From contig NZ_KE384320.1 in NCBI RefSeq assembly GCF_000425165.1, positions 156,709-220,708 of the forward strand: DNA of 64,000 nucleotides, written 5' to 3'. Shown here piece by piece: positions 10,265 through 20,029 of the stretch (positions within the stretch are counted from its first letter, which is position 1; every line of letters starts with the position of its first letter). Source of the stretch: Photobacterium halotolerans DSM 18316. GTDB lineage: Bacteria > Pseudomonadota > Gammaproteobacteria > Enterobacterales > Vibrionaceae. The position numbers and the translations under genes are program-made. A model generated the notes under the pieces. It did not search any database. It saw only the letters and a program-made list of their open reading frames with translations, and had not been told where the DNA came from.

Positions 10265-11479
10265 TCAGGCTTCGTATTTTTTGATCACCAGCGTCGCGTT
10301 GGTGCCGCCGAAACCAAACGAGTTCGACATCACTGTCTTCAGCTTGGCTTCACGGGTTTCACGCACAATGTCCAGACCTTCTGCAGCCGGGTCCAGATTA
10401 TCAATGTTAATGCTCGGGGCAATAAAGTCATTGTCCAGCATCAGCATGGAGTAAATGGCTTCGTGAACACCGGCAGCACCCAGGGCGTGACCCGTCATGG
10501 CTTTGGTGGCTGAAATCGCCGGGCTGTTCTGACCAAACAGCTCCTGAATGGCACCCAGCTCTTTCACATCCCCCACAGGCGTTGAGGTGCCGTGGGTATT
10601 GATGTAATCAACAGGTGCATCCAGATCCTGCATCGCCATCTTCATACAACGCACTGCGCCTTCACCTGAAGGGGCAACCATGTCATAGCCATCTGATGTC
10701 GCGCCATAACCGACGATTTCACCGTAAATTTTCGCGCCGCGTGCCAGAGCATGCTCCAGCTCTTCCACGACAACCATACCGCCACCGCCGGAAATCACAA
10801 AACCGTCACGGTCGGCATCATAGGTACGTGATGCTTTTGATGGATCGTCATTGTACTTGGTCGACAGTGCGCCCATGGCATCGAACATCATGGTCAGTGA
10901 CCAGTCCAGCTCCTCACCGCCACCGGCGAATACAACGTCTTGTTTGCCCAGTTGAATCAGCTCCAGCGCGTGGCCGATACAGTGCGCTGATGTCGCACAG
11001 GCAGAACTCATGGTGTAGTTGACACCACGAATTTTGAATGGGGTTGCCAGACAGGCCGACACGGTGGACGACATAGTACGAGGTACCATGTAAGGGCCGA
11101 CACGTTTCACACCTTTCTCACGCAGAATGTCGACGGCAACGACCTGGTTATGCGAGGATGCGCCACCCGAGCCAGCCACCAGGCCAGTACGTTCATTAGA
11201 GACCTGCTCTTCTGTCAGGCCGGCATCTTCAATTGCCTGTTCCATAGACAAATACGCGAAGGCTGCGGCATCGCCCATGAAACGCATTTTTTTACGATCG
11301 ATATGATCAGCCGGGTTCATTTTCAGGTCACCCCAGACATTGCTGCGCAGTTTTGCGTCTGCAAACTGCTGAGAAAAGTTAATGCCTGACTTACCTGTTT
11401 TCAGAGAATCCAGTACCTCTTTCACATTGTTACCGATACTGGATACGATACCCATGCCTGTAATTACGGCTCGTTTCAT
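10265..11479 (-). CDS. fabB: fabB, 3-oxoacyl-[acyl-carrier-protein] synthase I
   Basis: FabB condenses malonyl-ACP with acyl-ACP and is needed for unsaturated fatty acid elongation. The start [18 protein letters not shown] is the family signature; the Cys-His-His triad lies in [28 protein letters not shown] and [12 protein letters not shown]. Its 404 residues match FabB rather than FabF. AGGA lies just upstream of the ATG. The gene is divergent from mnmC with about 205 bases between the starts, as in E. coli. About 140 bases between its stop and the terminator are non-coding. Confidence 0.97.
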   Translation of the reverse strand: MKRAVITGMGIVSSIGNNVKEVLDSLKTGKSGINFSQQFADAKLRSNVWGDLKMNPADHIDRKKMRFMGDAAAFAYLSMEQAIEDAGLTEEQVSNERTGLVAGSGGASSHNQVVAVDILREKGVKRVGPYMVPRTMSSTVSACLATPFKIRGVNYTMSSACATSAHCIGHALELIQLGKQDVVFAGGGEELDWSLTMMFDAMGALSTKYNDDPSKASRTYDADRDGFVISGGGGMVVVEELEHALARGAKIYGEIVGYGATSDGYDMVAPSGEGAVRCMKMAMQDLDAPVDYINTHGTSTPVGDVKELGAIQELFGQNSPAISATKAMTGHALGAAGVHEAIYSMLMLDNDFIAPSINIDNLDPAAEGLDIVRETREAKLKTVMSNSFGFGGTNATLVIKKYEA

Positions 11480-11684
11480 GATGAATTCCTACTGTCATTT
11501 AACGCGGTGATGATAACGGGTTTAATAAGCTTAAGTGGTCAGCTTTCCCCGTGATCGGTTACAATCCGCTTCTTATCGTGGTCAGTTGATGATCTTTTAC
11601 CAAAGTTTGCCTGTAAGACATAGCGGCATTTCACACACCTTGCTTAAAAAATCATCACGTTATCTTTACTAAGAGGTTGTCCTT

Positions 11685-13712
11685 TTGTCCCACTCGTCGC
11701 CTAAACAGATTGAAAATGCCGTTCTGGACTGGAACGAAGCCGGTACGCCAGTTTCGCACGATTTCGACGACGTGTATTTCTCCAATGCCAACGGACTTGA
11801 AGAAACACGTTATGTATTTTTGCAGCAGAATGGGCTGCCGACGCGCTGGGACACCTTTGACCGACGCCGATTTGTTGTGGCAGAAACCGGCTTTGGCACG
11901 GGTCTGAATTTTCTTGCGGTCTGGCAGTGGTTCAAAGCCTTCCGTCAGGCTAACCCAAACGCCAGTGTTAAAGAGCTGCATTTTATCAGTTTCGAAAAAT
12001 TCCCTGTCACCCGTGAGGATCTGATCAAAGCCCACGAATCCTGGCCTGAGCTGGCCGATCTTGCCCGTCAGCTTCATGCCCATTATCCGCCAGCCGTAGC
12101 CGATTGCCACCGCCTGGTGCTGGAAGATGGCATGATCACCCTGGACCTGTGGTTTGGTGACATTAAAACCTCTCTTCCTCAAGTATGGACCCCAGCAGGC
12201 GGGTTAGTCGACGCCTGGTTTCTCGATGGTTTTGCCCCCAGTAAAAATCCTGAAATGTGGAACCAGGATCTCTTCAACGGCATGGCGGCACTGGCTCGCG
12301 AAGCCTGTACGGCTGCCACATTCACCGCCGCCGGTTTTGTCCGCCGCGGACTGAACGATGCCGGTTTTGACATGAAAAAAGTCAAAGGGTTCGGTTACAA
12401 GCGGGATATGCTGGCCGGAGCCTTATCTGAACGCCGTCAGGGGGCCAATTTTGCCCCCTGGTATGCCCGCCAGAGCGCCGAGGATGTATCAGACGTGGCT
12501 ATCATTGGCGGCGGAATAGGATCAGCCGCGACCGCACTGGCACTGGTGCGGCGCGGCGTTCAGGTCAGCCTGTACTGTGCCGACACCCTGCCGGCAGAAG
12601 GGGCATCAGGCAACCGCCAGGGCGCTGTCTACCCGCTGCTGAATGGTTCCAACGATGCGCTCAGCCGTTTCTTCGCCCCGGCTTATCTCTATGCCCGGCA
12701 GTTTGTCGAACAGGCTGCTGCGGTCAGTGATTTCAGCTATGACTGGTGCGGCGTCACTCAGCTGGCCTGGAATGAGAAAACGGCAGAAAAACTGGATAAG
12801 ATGCTGAACGGCGGCTTCCCGCAGGATGTCGTCCATGCTCTGGATACCGAACAGACCCAGGCCATCACAGGCGTAACAACCGGTCACCGCAGTGTGCACT
12901 ACCCGCTTGGCGGCTGGCTGTGTCCGCAAGCGCTGACACGCGCCCTGATCCGGCAGGCGCAGGCAACAGGACGCTTGTCACTGCACACTGAGACTGACAT
13001 CACCAGCCTGAGTCAGAATGACGGCGCTCAGTGGACGCTGATCAGCCGTGATAACCGGCAATTCACTCACGCAACCGTGGTGGTTGCCAATGGGCATCGC
13101 TTTACAGAATTCGCGCAGACCCGGGATATCCCAGCCTACTCAGTACGTGGTCAGGTCAGCCATGTGCCCAGCCGGGGTGAGCTGGCACAACTGAAATCGG
13201 TTCTGTGTTACGACGGTTATCTGACACCGGTCAACCCGGACACACAGACGCATTGTATCGGCGCCAGTTATCGCCGGAACAGTACCGATCTGAGTTTCTC
13301 GCCAGAAGAGCACCAGGACAATCAAACGCGGCTGGCTGAGTGTCTGCCTGCCGTTGACTGGCCAAAAGCCATCGATTTCTCCGCACAGGATGCCCGAACC
13401 GGTGTTCGCTGTGCCAGCCGGGATCATTTGCCTTTTGTCGGAGATGTCTGCCGCTTCGAGACGCTGCTGAATCAGTATGCCAATCTGCGCGAGCAGCAAA
13501 GTGAAGCGGCGGATGTGCCTGTCTATTCCGGTCTGTATGCCATGATAGGGCTGGGCTCTCGCGGTCTCAGCTCAGCGCCGCTGCTGGGAGAAGTGCTGGC
13601 GTCCCAGTTATGCGGGGACCCACTGCCACTGCCTCTGAGTGTCCTTGATGCCCTGCATCCTGGACGGATGTGGGTACGCAAATTACTCAAAGGTAAAGCG
13701 GTAGAAAGCTGA
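11685..13712 (+). CDS. mnmC: mnmC, bifunctional tRNA mnm5s2U biosynthesis protein
   Basis: MnmC finishes the 5-methylaminomethyl-2-thiouridine modification at wobble position 34: the C-terminal FAD oxidase converts cmnm5U to nm5U and the N-terminal methyltransferase makes mnm5U. The N-terminal half contains the SAM-dependent part ([31 protein letters not shown] at about 67-77, [15 protein letters not shown]). The C-terminal half has the dinucleotide-binding motif [19 protein letters not shown] (about 274-292). The start is TTG 11685, eight bases after AAGAGG; no ATG fits the conserved N-terminus. At 675 residues both domains are complete. It is the last backbone gene before the polysaccharide region. 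Confidence 0.95.
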   Translation: MSHSSPKQIENAVLDWNEAGTPVSHDFDDVYFSNANGLEETRYVFLQQNGLPTRWDTFDRRRFVVAETGFGTGLNFLAVWQWFKAFRQANPNASVKELHFISFEKFPVTREDLIKAHESWPELADLARQLHAHYPPAVADCHRLVLEDGMITLDLWFGDIKTSLPQVWTPAGGLVDAWFLDGFAPSKNPEMWNQDLFNGMAALAREACTAATFTAAGFVRRGLNDAGFDMKKVKGFGYKRDMLAGALSERRQGANFAPWYARQSAEDVSDVAIIGGGIGSAATALALVRRGVQVSLYCADTLPAEGASGNRQGAVYPLLNGSNDALSRFFAPAYLYARQFVEQAAAVSDFSYDWCGVTQLAWNEKTAEKLDKMLNGGFPQDVVHALDTEQTQAITGVTTGHRSVHYPLGGWLCPQALTRALIRQAQATGRLSLHTETDITSLSQNDGAQWTLISRDNRQFTHATVVVANGHRFTEFAQTRDIPAYSVRGQVSHVPSRGELAQLKSVLCYDGYLTPVNPDTQTHCIGASYRRNSTDLSFSPEEHQDNQTRLAECLPAVDWPKAIDFSAQDARTGVRCASRDHLPFVGDVCRFETLLNQYANLREQQSEAADVPVYSGLYAMIGLGSRGLSSAPLLGEVLASQLCGDPLPLPLSVLDALHPGRMWVRKLLKGKAVES

Positions 13713-13759
13713 TTTCAGCAACAGGCGTTACCCAAAATACGGTATCGCACAACCTATGA

Positions 13760-13783
13760 CTCTCCCCATTTACGTGGGGAGAG
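13760..13783. terminator. hairpin between convergent mnmC and YjbE-like gene
   Basis: Perfect 9-bp inverted repeat CTCTCCCCA / TGGGGAGAG with a 6-base loop between two convergent genes. Neither side carries a T-run, so a role as a bidirectional terminator is inferred from position only. Confidence 0.5.
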
Positions 13784-13825
13784 CACTCAATACCCGGCAG
13801 TGATACCGCTTAGCTGAGGTTCAGG

Positions 13826-14215
13826 CTATTGCTGATTGGTAACCGGTGGCGCAGGGTTATCATCACCGCCGCCGGTGTCCGATAACGCAACACCTATCAC
13901 CACAGCGGCCACCCCGACAGCAACCACAGTGGCCGTTAAGCCGCCGGCAGATGCCGCAGACGCGGTGGTGATTCCCGCCGCAGACCCTTTAGAGGAGGCC
14001 GCCGTCGAGGTCGTCGCAGAAGAGGATGTTGCCGAAGAAGGGGTCGTCACCGGGGTTGACGTTGCTCTGGGTACAGCGGGTACGTCAGTTACCGTTTCTG
14101 CCGCACTCGCACCCGCACTCATCGTCATTCCAGCAACCATTACTCCAGCTGCCATCAGCGCAATAACAGACTTTTTGGAATCGATCCCCGTAAGGATTCT
14201 CGCAAGAGTTCTCAT
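13826..14215 (-). CDS. YjbE-like secreted Ala/Thr/Ser-rich small protein
   Basis: A 129-residue protein with a signal peptide (MRTLARILTG...VMVAGMTMSAGASAAE), then a low-complexity Thr/Ser/Ala stretch (about residues 40-80), a hydrophobic segment GGLTATVVAVGVAAVVIGVA (about 90-110) and a polar Asp/Gly/Pro/Gln tail. The same architecture and nearly the same core, GGITATTVAVG, occur in the YjbE protein at 47954, so I treat it as a YjbE-like paralogue; YjbE belongs to exopolysaccharide operons but its molecular job is unknown. I chose ATG 14215, with AGGGA five bases upstream, over TTG 14257. It lies about 135 bases downstream of ugd on the same strand and may be cotranscribed with it. Confidence 0.7.
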   Translation of the reverse strand: MRTLARILTGIDSKKSVIALMAAGVMVAGMTMSAGASAAETVTDVPAVPRATSTPVTTPSSATSSSATTSTAASSKGSAAGITTASAASAGGLTATVVAVGVAAVVIGVALSDTGGGDDNPAPPVTNQQ

Positions 14216-14350
14216 AGCTGTCCCTGACCATCTCAAAAAACCAAAGAGGTAATTCAAGTATAGACAGGGATGCTAATTTTCTGTGATCTATGTCGGAATC
14301 AAACCGCAAGAAAAGTAAGACATTCACTCAATCTGGTCGGAACTCTCTGA

Positions 14351-15517
14351 TTAATCAGCCCCAAACAGATCGCGGGTGTACACTTTCTCAAGCACATCTT
14401 CAAGCTCTGGCGTCATTCGGTTCGACACAATCACATCAGACATGGCCTTGAACTCCGCTAAATCACGAATCACCGCGGAGTGAAAGAATTCATCATCTTT
14501 CAGCACGGGTTCGTAGACCACAACATCCACACCTTTGGCTTTAATGCGCTTCATAATGCCCTGAATGGATGATGCCCGGAAATTGTCTGAGCCGCTTTTC
14601 ATGATCAGGCGGTACACACCCACCACCTTGGGCTTTTTGCGCAAAATGGATTCGGCAATAAAGTCCTTGCGGGTGGAATTGGCATCAACGATGGCCCGGA
14701 TCAGGTTGTTCGGCACTTCCTGATAGTTTGCCAGCAATTGCTTGGTGTCTTTGGGTAAACAATAACCGCCGTAACCAAACGAAGGATTGTTATAGTGGGT
14801 GCCTATACGCGGATCCAGCCCCACCCCCTGAATAATCTCACGGCTGTCCAGGCCATGGGCAGCGGCATAACTGTCCAGCTCATTGAAATAAGCCACCCGC
14901 ATCGCCAGATAAGTATTGGAAAACAGTTTCACCGCTTCCGCTTCAGTCGAATGGGTAAACAGCACCGGAATATCGTCTTTAACCGCGCCTTCGATCAGCA
15001 GATTAGCGAAGGTTTCTGCCCGCTGCGATTGCTCACCAACAATAATACGTGATGGATGCAGGTTATCGTACAGCGCCCGGCCTTCACGAAGAAACTCAGG
15101 TGAGAACAAAATGTTATCTGTACCAAACTCTTCTTTGATCCGCTGGGTATAACCAACAGGAACCGTGGATTTAATCACCATCACAGCATCAGGGTTAATG
15201 GTAATAACATCGCGTATCACCGACTCCACAGATGCCGTATTAAAATAATTGGTAACCGGATCATAGTCGGTTGGCGTCGCTATAATGACGAAATCGGCGT
15301 TTTCATAAGCGAGATGTTTATCTGTCGTGGCCGTCAGGTTCAGCTCACGGTGTTTGAGGTATTCGCTGATTTCTGTATCAACGATCGGAGAGAGCCTCTG
15401 ATTAAGCTGATTTACTTTCTCTTCTACAATATCCAGCGCAATAACCTGATTATTTTGCGCCAGCAATACAGCATTCGACAGGCCAACATAACCTGTTCCC
15501 GCTACTGTTATTCTCAT
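14351..15517 (-). CDS. ugd: ugd, UDP-glucose 6-dehydrogenase
   Basis: Ugd oxidises UDP-glucose to UDP-glucuronate with two NAD, supplying a sugar for capsule, exopolysaccharide or lipid A modification. The N-terminal NAD motif [19 protein letters not shown], the segment [15 protein letters not shown], the [21 protein letters not shown] region and the catalytic-cysteine motif [14 protein letters not shown] (about residues 250-263) identify it. The 388-residue length matches the short E. coli-type Ugd. Neighbours (YjbE-like protein, manCB further on) fit an exopolysaccharide role. Glucuronate could enter any of the polymers made in this region; which one is not shown. Confidence 0.95.
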   Translation of the reverse strand: MRITVAGTGYVGLSNAVLLAQNNQVIALDIVEEKVNQLNQRLSPIVDTEISEYLKHRELNLTATTDKHLAYENADFVIIATPTDYDPVTNYFNTASVESVIRDVITINPDAVMVIKSTVPVGYTQRIKEEFGTDNILFSPEFLREGRALYDNLHPSRIIVGEQSQRAETFANLLIEGAVKDDIPVLFTHSTEAEAVKLFSNTYLAMRVAYFNELDSYAAAHGLDSREIIQGVGLDPRIGTHYNNPSFGYGGYCLPKDTKQLLANYQEVPNNLIRAIVDANSTRKDFIAESILRKKPKVVGVYRLIMKSGSDNFRASSIQGIMKRIKAKGVDVVVYEPVLKDDEFFHSAVIRDLAEFKAMSDVIVSNRMTPELEDVLEKVYTRDLFGAD

Positions 15518-15688
15518 TCTCTGTCCTCAAACTCGGCCTACTTAACAACAATGATAGCCCCAGCTTAATGGCTTGATATGGAATGCAGATGACAAAGCCC
15601 ATTAAACGGATTGACTATACTGCTCAGCTATCACTGTGTTATCGCGCAGAATAGAGTATCGAAAGACAGCCCTGATGCAAGCTAAGAC

Positions 15689-17059
15689 TTAATCCTGGTT
15701 CAGGTTTGCGCAAACTATCACCTTTGCATCCGGTTTGACCTTTTGCAAACGCCGCGCCAGAGCTTCCTGGGCAGGTCGGTCACCGTGAACCAGACGAATC
15801 TCAGCCGGTCCTTTTTCAATGCCCTGCACAAAACGGATCAGATCCCGCTGGTCAGCATGGGCTGAATACCCCGTCATGGTGTGCACTCTGGCCTTCACTT
15901 CGATACGGGTATTGTTAATGATCACTTCTCTGGCACCGTTTTGCAGCTCACGGCCCAGTGTGCCTCTGGCCTGATAGCCAATCAGCAGCAGATCGGTTCT
16001 GGGATCAGGCAGCAGCGCTTCGAGATAATTCATGATCCGTCCACCACTGCACATCCCGCTGGCAGCCACAATAACAGCCGGTTCTCCGCTGGCCTTCAGC
16101 CGGTTAACCAGGCCGATATGATCGCTGTGCTCATCAATCTGAGTACACTGATCAAAGTCCAGCGGATGACGCCCGTTATCCAGCCTTGCCTTGGCTTCTT
16201 TTGTCCATAGCCGCTTAAAACCCTGATAGGCCTGTGTGATTTTCATCGCCAAAGGTGAATCAAGAACAATCGGCAAATTCAGCCACGGACTCTCTGCTGA
16301 GGGTTGCTGAATTTCATTATTTACAATGTTTTCCAGATCAAAAAGCAGTTCCTGAGTGCGTCCCAGACTGAACGCCGGTATCAAGATAGCCCCACCGTCT
16401 TTTAACGACTGCTCGACCACGCTTTTTAATGCTTGTTCTCTTGTTTCGGTGCCGGGATGAAGCTTATCACCATACGTACTTTCCAGCACCAGCACATCAG
16501 CGTGCAGCGGCGGCTCAGGATCAACCAGCAGCGGGGTATTGCTGGGGCCAAGGTCGCCGGAAAACACCACTTTCCGGCGATCAGGTAACAACAACTCGAC
16601 ATAGGCCGAGCCTAAAATGTGGCCCGCCTGACGAAATGAGAGACTGATATCCTGCCCGTCCGGCAGCATGATCTGCGCCCTGCAATCAAATGGCACAGGC
16701 TTGAGCTGAGATCGCACCAGCCGGATAAAGGCTTCGCACTTTTCATCACTCAGTCCCAGTTGCAGCTTCAGCCCGTCTTCGAGCATCAAGGGCAACAAGG
16801 CTGCTGTCGCTTCAGTAGCATAAATCGGCCCGCGAAAGCCAGCTGCTAATAACCAGGGAATACGGCCGACATGATCGATATGGCAATGAGTCAGAATAAG
16901 TGCCCGAACGGGCTCGACAGGAAAAGTAATATCATTGCTGGCTTTGGCTTCCTCGCCCTGAAACGCGCCGCAATCAATTAACAGACTGTATTTTCCCAGC
17001 TGTAGCTCATGACAGGAACCGGTCACGCCGTCCCTGGCTCCATGGTGTAAAATATTCAC
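15689..17059 (-). CDS. beta-CASP metallo-beta-lactamase-fold protein (probable RNase)
   Basis: A 456-residue protein with all metallo-beta-lactamase motifs: metal-binding THCHIDHVGRIP (about residue 58), HILGSAYVEL, SGDLGPSNTPLL, plus the beta-CASP insert motifs LESTYGD, IPAFSLGRTQELLFDL, ASGMCSGGRIMNYLEALL and a terminal HADQRDL. Such proteins are usually RNA endo/exonucleases of the CPSF-73/YSH1 type; the substrate of this bacterial group is not established. The start is GTG 17059 with AGGGG six bases upstream. It stands alone on the minus strand between ugd and a divergent lipoprotein gene. Function beyond the fold is inference. Confidence 0.85.
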   Translation of the reverse strand: MNILHHGARDGVTGSCHELQLGKYSLLIDCGAFQGEEAKASNDITFPVEPVRALILTHCHIDHVGRIPWLLAAGFRGPIYATEATAALLPLMLEDGLKLQLGLSDEKCEAFIRLVRSQLKPVPFDCRAQIMLPDGQDISLSFRQAGHILGSAYVELLLPDRRKVVFSGDLGPSNTPLLVDPEPPLHADVLVLESTYGDKLHPGTETREQALKSVVEQSLKDGGAILIPAFSLGRTQELLFDLENIVNNEIQQPSAESPWLNLPIVLDSPLAMKITQAYQGFKRLWTKEAKARLDNGRHPLDFDQCTQIDEHSDHIGLVNRLKASGEPAVIVAASGMCSGGRIMNYLEALLPDPRTDLLLIGYQARGTLGRELQNGAREVIINNTRIEVKARVHTMTGYSAHADQRDLIRFVQGIEKGPAEIRLVHGDRPAQEALARRLQKVKPDAKVIVCANLNQD

Positions 17060-17640
17060 CTGATTCCCCTGGTATTAAGAGATTAAATAATTCACCCAGC
17101 ATGACAAAGTTAATGACAGGTGAAACATTAACAGCAAAATTGCGCGACTTAATTCACGAAAAAACGTTCACGCCAACACAGGTTAATTTCAAATATTCGA
17201 CGACATGTCGGTTTAGTCAAGATCGATGGGGCATTACCTTGCTTTTAACCCTACTCTTAACCCTACTTTTTACCTGACTTTTACCGGGTTCATTCATCAG
17301 CTTTTATCACGTTTTTACCATGCCAGCAGTGCCACTGCGCAATTTATCACCAGGACAAAAAATACCCTAATCACAGAGTTAAGGCTCTATGGCAGGTATC
17401 AAATAACAGAAGAAACTAATGAAGCAATTCACAGTTTTCATCATTAAAAAATGAAATGCACATTGTATCTGGGATCAAGGCTTTATTTATTCACCAATTC
17501 ATTTATAAAGCTTATCGAAGTAATTTACTGCGCGATCTGGCCGGCAGACCAGAGCACAGATAGCAAGTTCGATAGCAGCCAATAATAAAAGGCACATTGA
17601 AAGTAGCCTCAGGCTCTCATATTTATTCAAAGGAAATATC
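17060..17640. other. 581-base intergenic region, divergent promoters expected
   Basis: AT-rich spacer between the divergent beta-CASP gene and the lipoprotein gene. It contains short near-repeats of AACCCTACT around 17246-17265 and scattered stops. A 72-codon open frame at 17226-17447 has no ribosome-binding site or recognisable protein character, so I do not call a gene. It must hold promoters for both flanking genes, but no convincing -35/-10 pair stood out. Confidence 0.5.
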
Positions 17641-19965
17641 ATGAAAAAGTCAGTTTTGGCGACACTTATCATATCCTCGCTGGGATTAACCGCCTGTGGC
17701 GGTGGCAGCGGGAGTAATAACGATAGTACAGACTCCAATACTTCACCAACAGAAGTCACCACGGCAGGTGTCGTCAATAAAGGGATCGTCAAATCTGGCC
17801 AGGTCGCTGTATGTGAAGCTACAGTCGCCAATACCAGCCAGGAGCGCTGTGTTTCTCCGTTACTCACGACAACCACTAATGAAAAAGGCCAGTTTTCCCT
17901 GACTGGCCTGCCCGCCAATAAAGCCCTGCTGGTTGTTGTGACCAAAGGCAACGGCACCCAAATGAAATGTGACTACGTCGGTTGTCAGGATGCAAACGGT
18001 AATCCGATTGAATTCGGCGAGTGGATGACGGTTCCGAACAATTTCAAACTGCTGGCCGTGATTGCTTCTTCAGGCGAAATCAAAACTGCCAATGTTAACA
18101 GCCTGACCAATCTGGCGGCGAAGAAAGCCATTGAGCTGACCGGCTCTCTGGATCTGACGACCGACATAGTCAACAACAGTAACGCTATTATCGGGAAGGC
18201 GCTCGGCCTGACCAAGCCGATTACGGAAATGGGCTCAGTGGACATTACCGATGCCAATGCCATTGCGGGGTCAGACAACGAAGATCTGCGGGCTGCCATT
18301 CTGTCGGCATCGATTGAACAAAGCCGCAAGAGTGGCAGTGTCAATATTGATGACTTAATTGACTATGACGCCAATGGCAAACTGGCCGTGAATAAAAATG
18401 TCGTCAGCCAGATCCAGGCTGATACCACTCAGGTGGTCAGCCAGGCAAAAGCCCATTCGAAAAATCAGGGCAACGCAGGATCAAAACTGGATAATGCCGA
18501 TCAGGATGTCTCTGCCATTAACCCGGATAATATCGAGATTGGTATTGATATCGACAAACCTGTCGCTAACGCCGTTGTACAGGCCAAAGACTTCATCAAG
18601 CAAATCCGTACTGTCTATACCGCCGCGTCTGATGGCGGGGATCTGAATACCGGGCTGACAAACTTTGCTGACGAACTGGGCGACATAAGCAGTATCGCGC
18701 AGGAAGATACAGAAATGTTGCTGGAAAATGTCAATGGCGCCATCATTGCCATTAGTGAAGCCATGAAGCCAGATGCCAACTTCGAAGGCAATATGTTGCT
18801 CACCAACAACAACTACTACGTTTATAAAGACGGTGACCAGTATACCGTTCAGCAAAATGGCGTATCGCTGGTGGCCACAGGCTCTTACGACCATAGCACC
18901 AAAACGGTTACTGAAACCGACCAGAATTGTAATTACTCGGAATTTTGCACAAAGACTACAACAGAAGAGATTCGTACCAATATTACGCTAAACGAATTGA
19001 GTGCAAACTATAATGACGCTTGGTTAAATACTTCCCAAAGTCATGTTGTGTTGAGCGCCAATATCACCAGAAAAGAAACCGGAAACTATAGCAGTACGCC
19101 GACTAACGAAGGAAATATCTATGTGGATGAGAGCAGTACCTCTGAAGTTTCTCAGGTAAACACCTTAAAGCTTCAACTCTCTGAAGCAACACTTACTTAT
19201 TTTAGCTACCAGGAAAATTTTTCATACCCGAATACATTTTCAGGAAACATCACCCTGATCGCCGATGATATATCTTCTGCCGATTTCAATAGCTATACCT
19301 ACAATGAAAATTGGAACGGTTCAGGCGCTGATTGGTCCAACGAGAGCAAAGACAGTTCCATCATCGAAGCAAAAAGCCTGACATTTAAAATTGATGGTGT
19401 TATTGCTTCAAACGGCCAGGCAGTTTCAGCCTTGATGGATATCAGGCTGAATAACATGGGTGGTTATGTGCATTTACGCGACATCACCCACACCGTCAGT
19501 GGCCGTTACTGCTCATGGTGGTCTGATTGGGACAACCGTTGCTATACAAGAAGTGAAGAAATCATCACCGAAGAAAGTTTTGAAACCAAAGACAGCTTCA
19601 TCAGAGCTAACGTCAAAATGGCACTAGGCGCTAACATTCTGAACGCTAACAATACTCCAGTTGCGACTGGCCTGTCGCTGGACATCTCCCGCAACGATTA
19701 CAACCTGATCGAAGTGGATGCCGGAGTGACTTATAACGGTAAAGACACTTACCTGAGTACCAGCTACAAGCCTTACAGTGACACCAACACGCCTTATGTC
19801 TCGCTGCGCGATGGCAAAGGTCTGGTGGCAACCCTGACCGAAAAAGGGGAAGACGATATTGGCGGCACCATCTATGTGAACGGTAAATCGACCGGGACTA
19901 TCGGTACGACCAACAATAATCTGTTGCTGATCCGTTATACCGACGGTTCCTTCGAATCGATGTAA
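17641..19965 (+). CDS. large surface lipoprotein of unknown function
   Basis: I do not recognise a characterised family. The 774-residue product begins with a lipoprotein signal (MKKSVLATLIISSLGLTAC, lipobox LTAC, Cys 19) followed by a GGGSGSNNDSTDS linker; no Asp directly follows the Cys, so outer-membrane sorting is likely. Residues about 40-110 look like a small carboxypeptidase-regulatory/Ig-like beta domain with paired cysteines (GQFSLTGLPANKALLVVV). The middle (about 130-370) is mixed alpha/polar. The C-terminal half is rich in Asn, Ser, Thr and aromatics with beta-strand periodicity. AAGGAA precedes the ATG. A hairpin follows the stop, and a putative beta-barrel gene starts 65 bases downstream, suggesting a lipoprotein-barrel pair. 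Confidence 0.85.
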   Translation: MKKSVLATLIISSLGLTACGGGSGSNNDSTDSNTSPTEVTTAGVVNKGIVKSGQVAVCEATVANTSQERCVSPLLTTTTNEKGQFSLTGLPANKALLVVVTKGNGTQMKCDYVGCQDANGNPIEFGEWMTVPNNFKLLAVIASSGEIKTANVNSLTNLAAKKAIELTGSLDLTTDIVNNSNAIIGKALGLTKPITEMGSVDITDANAIAGSDNEDLRAAILSASIEQSRKSGSVNIDDLIDYDANGKLAVNKNVVSQIQADTTQVVSQAKAHSKNQGNAGSKLDNADQDVSAINPDNIEIGIDIDKPVANAVVQAKDFIKQIRTVYTAASDGGDLNTGLTNFADELGDISSIAQEDTEMLLENVNGAIIAISEAMKPDANFEGNMLLTNNNYYVYKDGDQYTVQQNGVSLVATGSYDHSTKTVTETDQNCNYSEFCTKTTTEEIRTNITLNELSANYNDAWLNTSQSHVVLSANITRKETGNYSSTPTNEGNIYVDESSTSEVSQVNTLKLQLSEATLTYFSYQENFSYPNTFSGNITLIADDISSADFNSYTYNENWNGSGADWSNESKDSSIIEAKSLTFKIDGVIASNGQAVSALMDIRLNNMGGYVHLRDITHTVSGRYCSWWSDWDNRCYTRSEEIITEESFETKDSFIRANVKMALGANILNANNTPVATGLSLDISRNDYNLIEVDAGVTYNGKDTYLSTSYKPYSDTNTPYVSLRDGKGLVATLTEKGEDDIGGTIYVNGKSTGTIGTTNNNLLLIRYTDGSFESM

Positions 19966-19994
19966 GCGGTTTGCCCATTCATTCTTTTAGTCAC

Positions 19995-20016
19995 GAGCCC
20001 TGACCTGTCAGGGCTC
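19995..20016 (+). terminator. hairpin between lipoprotein and barrel genes
   Basis: Perfect 9-bp inverted repeat GAGCCCTGA / TCAGGGCTC with loop CCTG, followed by TCTTGTTG. It can act as a terminator or attenuator for the lipoprotein gene. It ends only 13 bases before the next start codon. Confidence 0.7.
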
Positions 20017-20029
20017 TCTTGTTGTAATT

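Noticed and set aside
11534..11590. Two copies of TGGTCAG in the fabB-mnmC intergenic region as possible FadR/FabR sites
   Set aside because: Neither is palindromic like the known operators; the match is only a half-site and too weak to call.
13836..14252. 138-codon plus-strand frame opposite the YjbE-like gene
   Set aside because: Its Ala/Thr-rich product mirrors the low-complexity coding strand; the minus-strand frame has a signal peptide and a YjbE core.
17226..17447. 72-codon plus-strand frame upstream of the lipoprotein gene
   Set aside because: No ribosome-binding site, odd composition and repeated NPT-type residues from short DNA repeats; looks like intergenic sequence.
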